A stretch of DNA of 64,000 nt from Planktothrix sp. FACHB-1365 (lineage in GTDB: Bacteria > Cyanobacteriota > Cyanobacteriia > Cyanobacteriales > Microcoleaceae). Under the pieces are notes generated by a model, which saw nothing but the letters and a program-made list of their open reading frames with translations, was not told where the DNA came from and made no database searches. Both the position numbers and the translations under genes were made by a program. Below are positions 63,070 to 64,000 of this stretch, in pieces (position 1 is the stretch's first letter; each line of letters opens with the position of its first letter). The stretch lies in assembly GCF_014697575.1 (NCBI RefSeq), contig NZ_JACJSC010000011.1, forward strand, positions 62,001 to 126,000. The letters run 5' to 3'.

Positions 63070-63518
63070 GGTAAACCAGTACAAGGTAAACTAGGCGGTG
63101 GTTGTGCTTCTCCTGGCTGAGGAAAATAAGGTTGACTATTGATTAAACATAGATCTTTTGGACACTTAGGCTCAGACCATCCATTCCCTTGCCCACGACA
63201 TTTTGCATTTTCAGGTATAATAATTACATCTCCTTGGTTTGGACATGGAGCCCAGCGTGATGACGCATAATAAAAACACAGAACTTGGCCTGTGTCGGGA
63301 TTAGTGTAAGTTTGGGAGGCAATTCTCTGATTCCAGGGACTATCCCCAGACTGTGCTATAATACTAGGGTTATTCCATTTGAGAATAATACTTGTATGAT
63401 TAGCATTAATTCTAGGGGTTTCGGGTAGATTAGCATTAGCATTTTGGGTTCCTTTAATAACAGCCCCACCTAATGCTAAAGCACCACTGAGTAATAAAAT
63501 GATGGCTTTTTTATTCAT
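63066..63518 (-). CDS. Secreted cysteine-containing protein of unknown function
   Basis: 150 aa. Signal peptide: M-N-K-K then A-I-I-L-L-L-S-G-A-L-A-L-G-G-A-V-I, likely cut after A-N-A. The mature part has six or more cysteines (about 85-148) and a proline-rich end (P-P-P-S-L-P-C-T-G-L-P), so a disulphide-rich exported protein. I know no family. The ATG at 63518 follows GGGGAAG; a start 15 bp upstream is possible. The stop codon overlaps the broken frame on the other strand by 4 bases. Confidence 0.6.
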   Translation of the reverse strand: MNKKAIILLLSGALALGGAVIKGTQNANANLPETPRINANHTSIILKWNNPSIIAQSGDSPWNQRIASQTYTNPDTGQVLCFYYASSRWAPCPNQGDVIIIPENAKCRGQGNGWSEPKCPKDLCLINSQPYFPQPGEAQPPPSLPCTGLP

Positions 63519-63732
63519 TGATTTCTTCCCCACTAACGAGTAGGAACGCCATAATTACTTCTAGTTTTAGATACCTTTATTCTAAAGTCTGCTTTAAAAA
63601 TTAATCCGGGGAAAAAAACGGATTTTCACGGGAGTTTTATTACAAAATATTGAGCAAAAACACAGAAAAGTTAGGAAAAATTGGGATCAAGATCAGCTAT
63701 AATTCTCGAAACCTTTATCCTATATACATTCG

Positions 63733-64000
63733 ATGGATGTAAATGAAGTGTTACAATTTGTAGATCGTGTTGTTTTTGAACAAACTGGAAAACACCTTGA
63801 TGATGTTCAAAGGGCTATAGTTGAAGGAACTTGGCAAAGACAAACTTATGATAATATTGCCCATGAGTGTCATGTTAATAAAAATTATGCTAGTGATGTC
63901 GGGGCTGAATTATGGCAACTTTTATCTCAAGCATTGGGTGAAGATATTAAAAAAACTAATTTTCGTTCTACATTAGAAAGAGTTTATATTAAATCATCAC
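63733..64000 (+). CDS. N-terminus of a probable STAND/NB-ARC-type protein (runs off the right edge)
   Basis: The first 89 residues. They begin MDVNEVLQFVDRVVFEQTGK and continue with D-D-V-Q-R-A-I-V-E-G-T-W-Q-R-Q-T-Y-D-N-I-A and Y-A-S-D-V-G-A-E-L-W-Q-L-L-S-Q-A-L-G. This helical, HTH-like domain with the G-T-W-Q-x-Q-x-Y-x-x-I-A core precedes NB-ARC or other STAND domains in cyanobacterial proteins, often with WD40 or TPR tails. If so, the full protein would be a large signal-sensing ATPase. The ATPase part itself is outside the window. Confidence 0.6.
   Translation, partial: MDVNEVLQFVDRVVFEQTGKHLDDVQRAIVEGTWQRQTYDNIAHECHVNKNYASDVGAELWQLLSQALGEDIKKTNFRSTLERVYIKSS

Overview
The window comes from a cyanobacterium, most likely a filamentous member of the Oscillatoriales (Planktothrix/Microcoleus-like). 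The grounds are the many GCGATCGC (HIP1) palindromes, the short tandem heptanucleotide repeats between genes, a GlgA2-type glycogen synthase, Uma2-family nucleases, large PAS-rich hybrid kinases and PPC/RTX surface proteins. The genus is an inference; no rRNA or tRNA gene was seen.

Layout. 1-2016: the start of a citramalate synthase on the minus strand, a small [2Fe-2S] ferredoxin, and a YefM/YoeB-like toxin-antitoxin pair that sits between the ferredoxin and a second 80-bp copy of the ferredoxin 3' end. 2071-9532: a candidate conflict or signalling island. One operon on the minus strand (vWA-like lipoprotein, 64-aa protein, four-helix membrane protein) diverges from a plus-strand operon (STAND-like protein without a P-loop, MoxR AAA+ ATPase, vWA plus formylglycine-generating-enzyme-like protein). 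The last gene carries three in-frame palindromic insertions and an apparent 1-bp frameshift. 9573-12632: an 84-bp tandem array and a duplicated Uma2 gene flanking two small secreted proteins. 12699-16330: a membrane-anchored class-A beta-lactamase-fold protein, TrmJ, a DUF2256 zinc-ribbon protein (57 aa) and a type-2 asparaginase.

16745-35418 is the functional core: CheY-like, CheA, CheW, a soluble receptor without a sensor domain, a PAS plus HEAT-repeat protein, CheR, CheB and CheC, followed by a CHASE/8xPAS hybrid kinase that overlaps a REC-GGDEF diguanylate cyclase by 4 bp. It is a full excitation/adaptation pathway placed next to c-di-GMP output. Heptamer repeats fill the spacers here, form the C-termini of some proteins and lie directly before several start codons.

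35528-41361: a divergent pair, an ADP-forming acyl-CoA synthetase/GNAT fusion and AdhE, linking acetyl-CoA, acetate and ethanol with possible protein acetylation. 41442-46370: a 1642-aa sulfotransferase-like/multi-glycosyltransferase protein. 46845-57240: two giant putative extracellular proteins, one with about 13 PPC domains, a tyrosine-rich repeat, a clostripain-like domain lacking its catalytic cysteine and dockerin-like repeats, the other with a cohesin/CBM-like N-terminus, four Calx-beta-like repeats and an RTX tail. 57552-64000: a geranylgeranyl-reductase-like flavoprotein, a secreted protein, GlgA, a second toxin-antitoxin pair, a third toxin-antitoxin-like locus broken by a 71-bp mobile palindrome, another secreted protein, and the start of a gene whose N-terminus resembles those of STAND ATPases.
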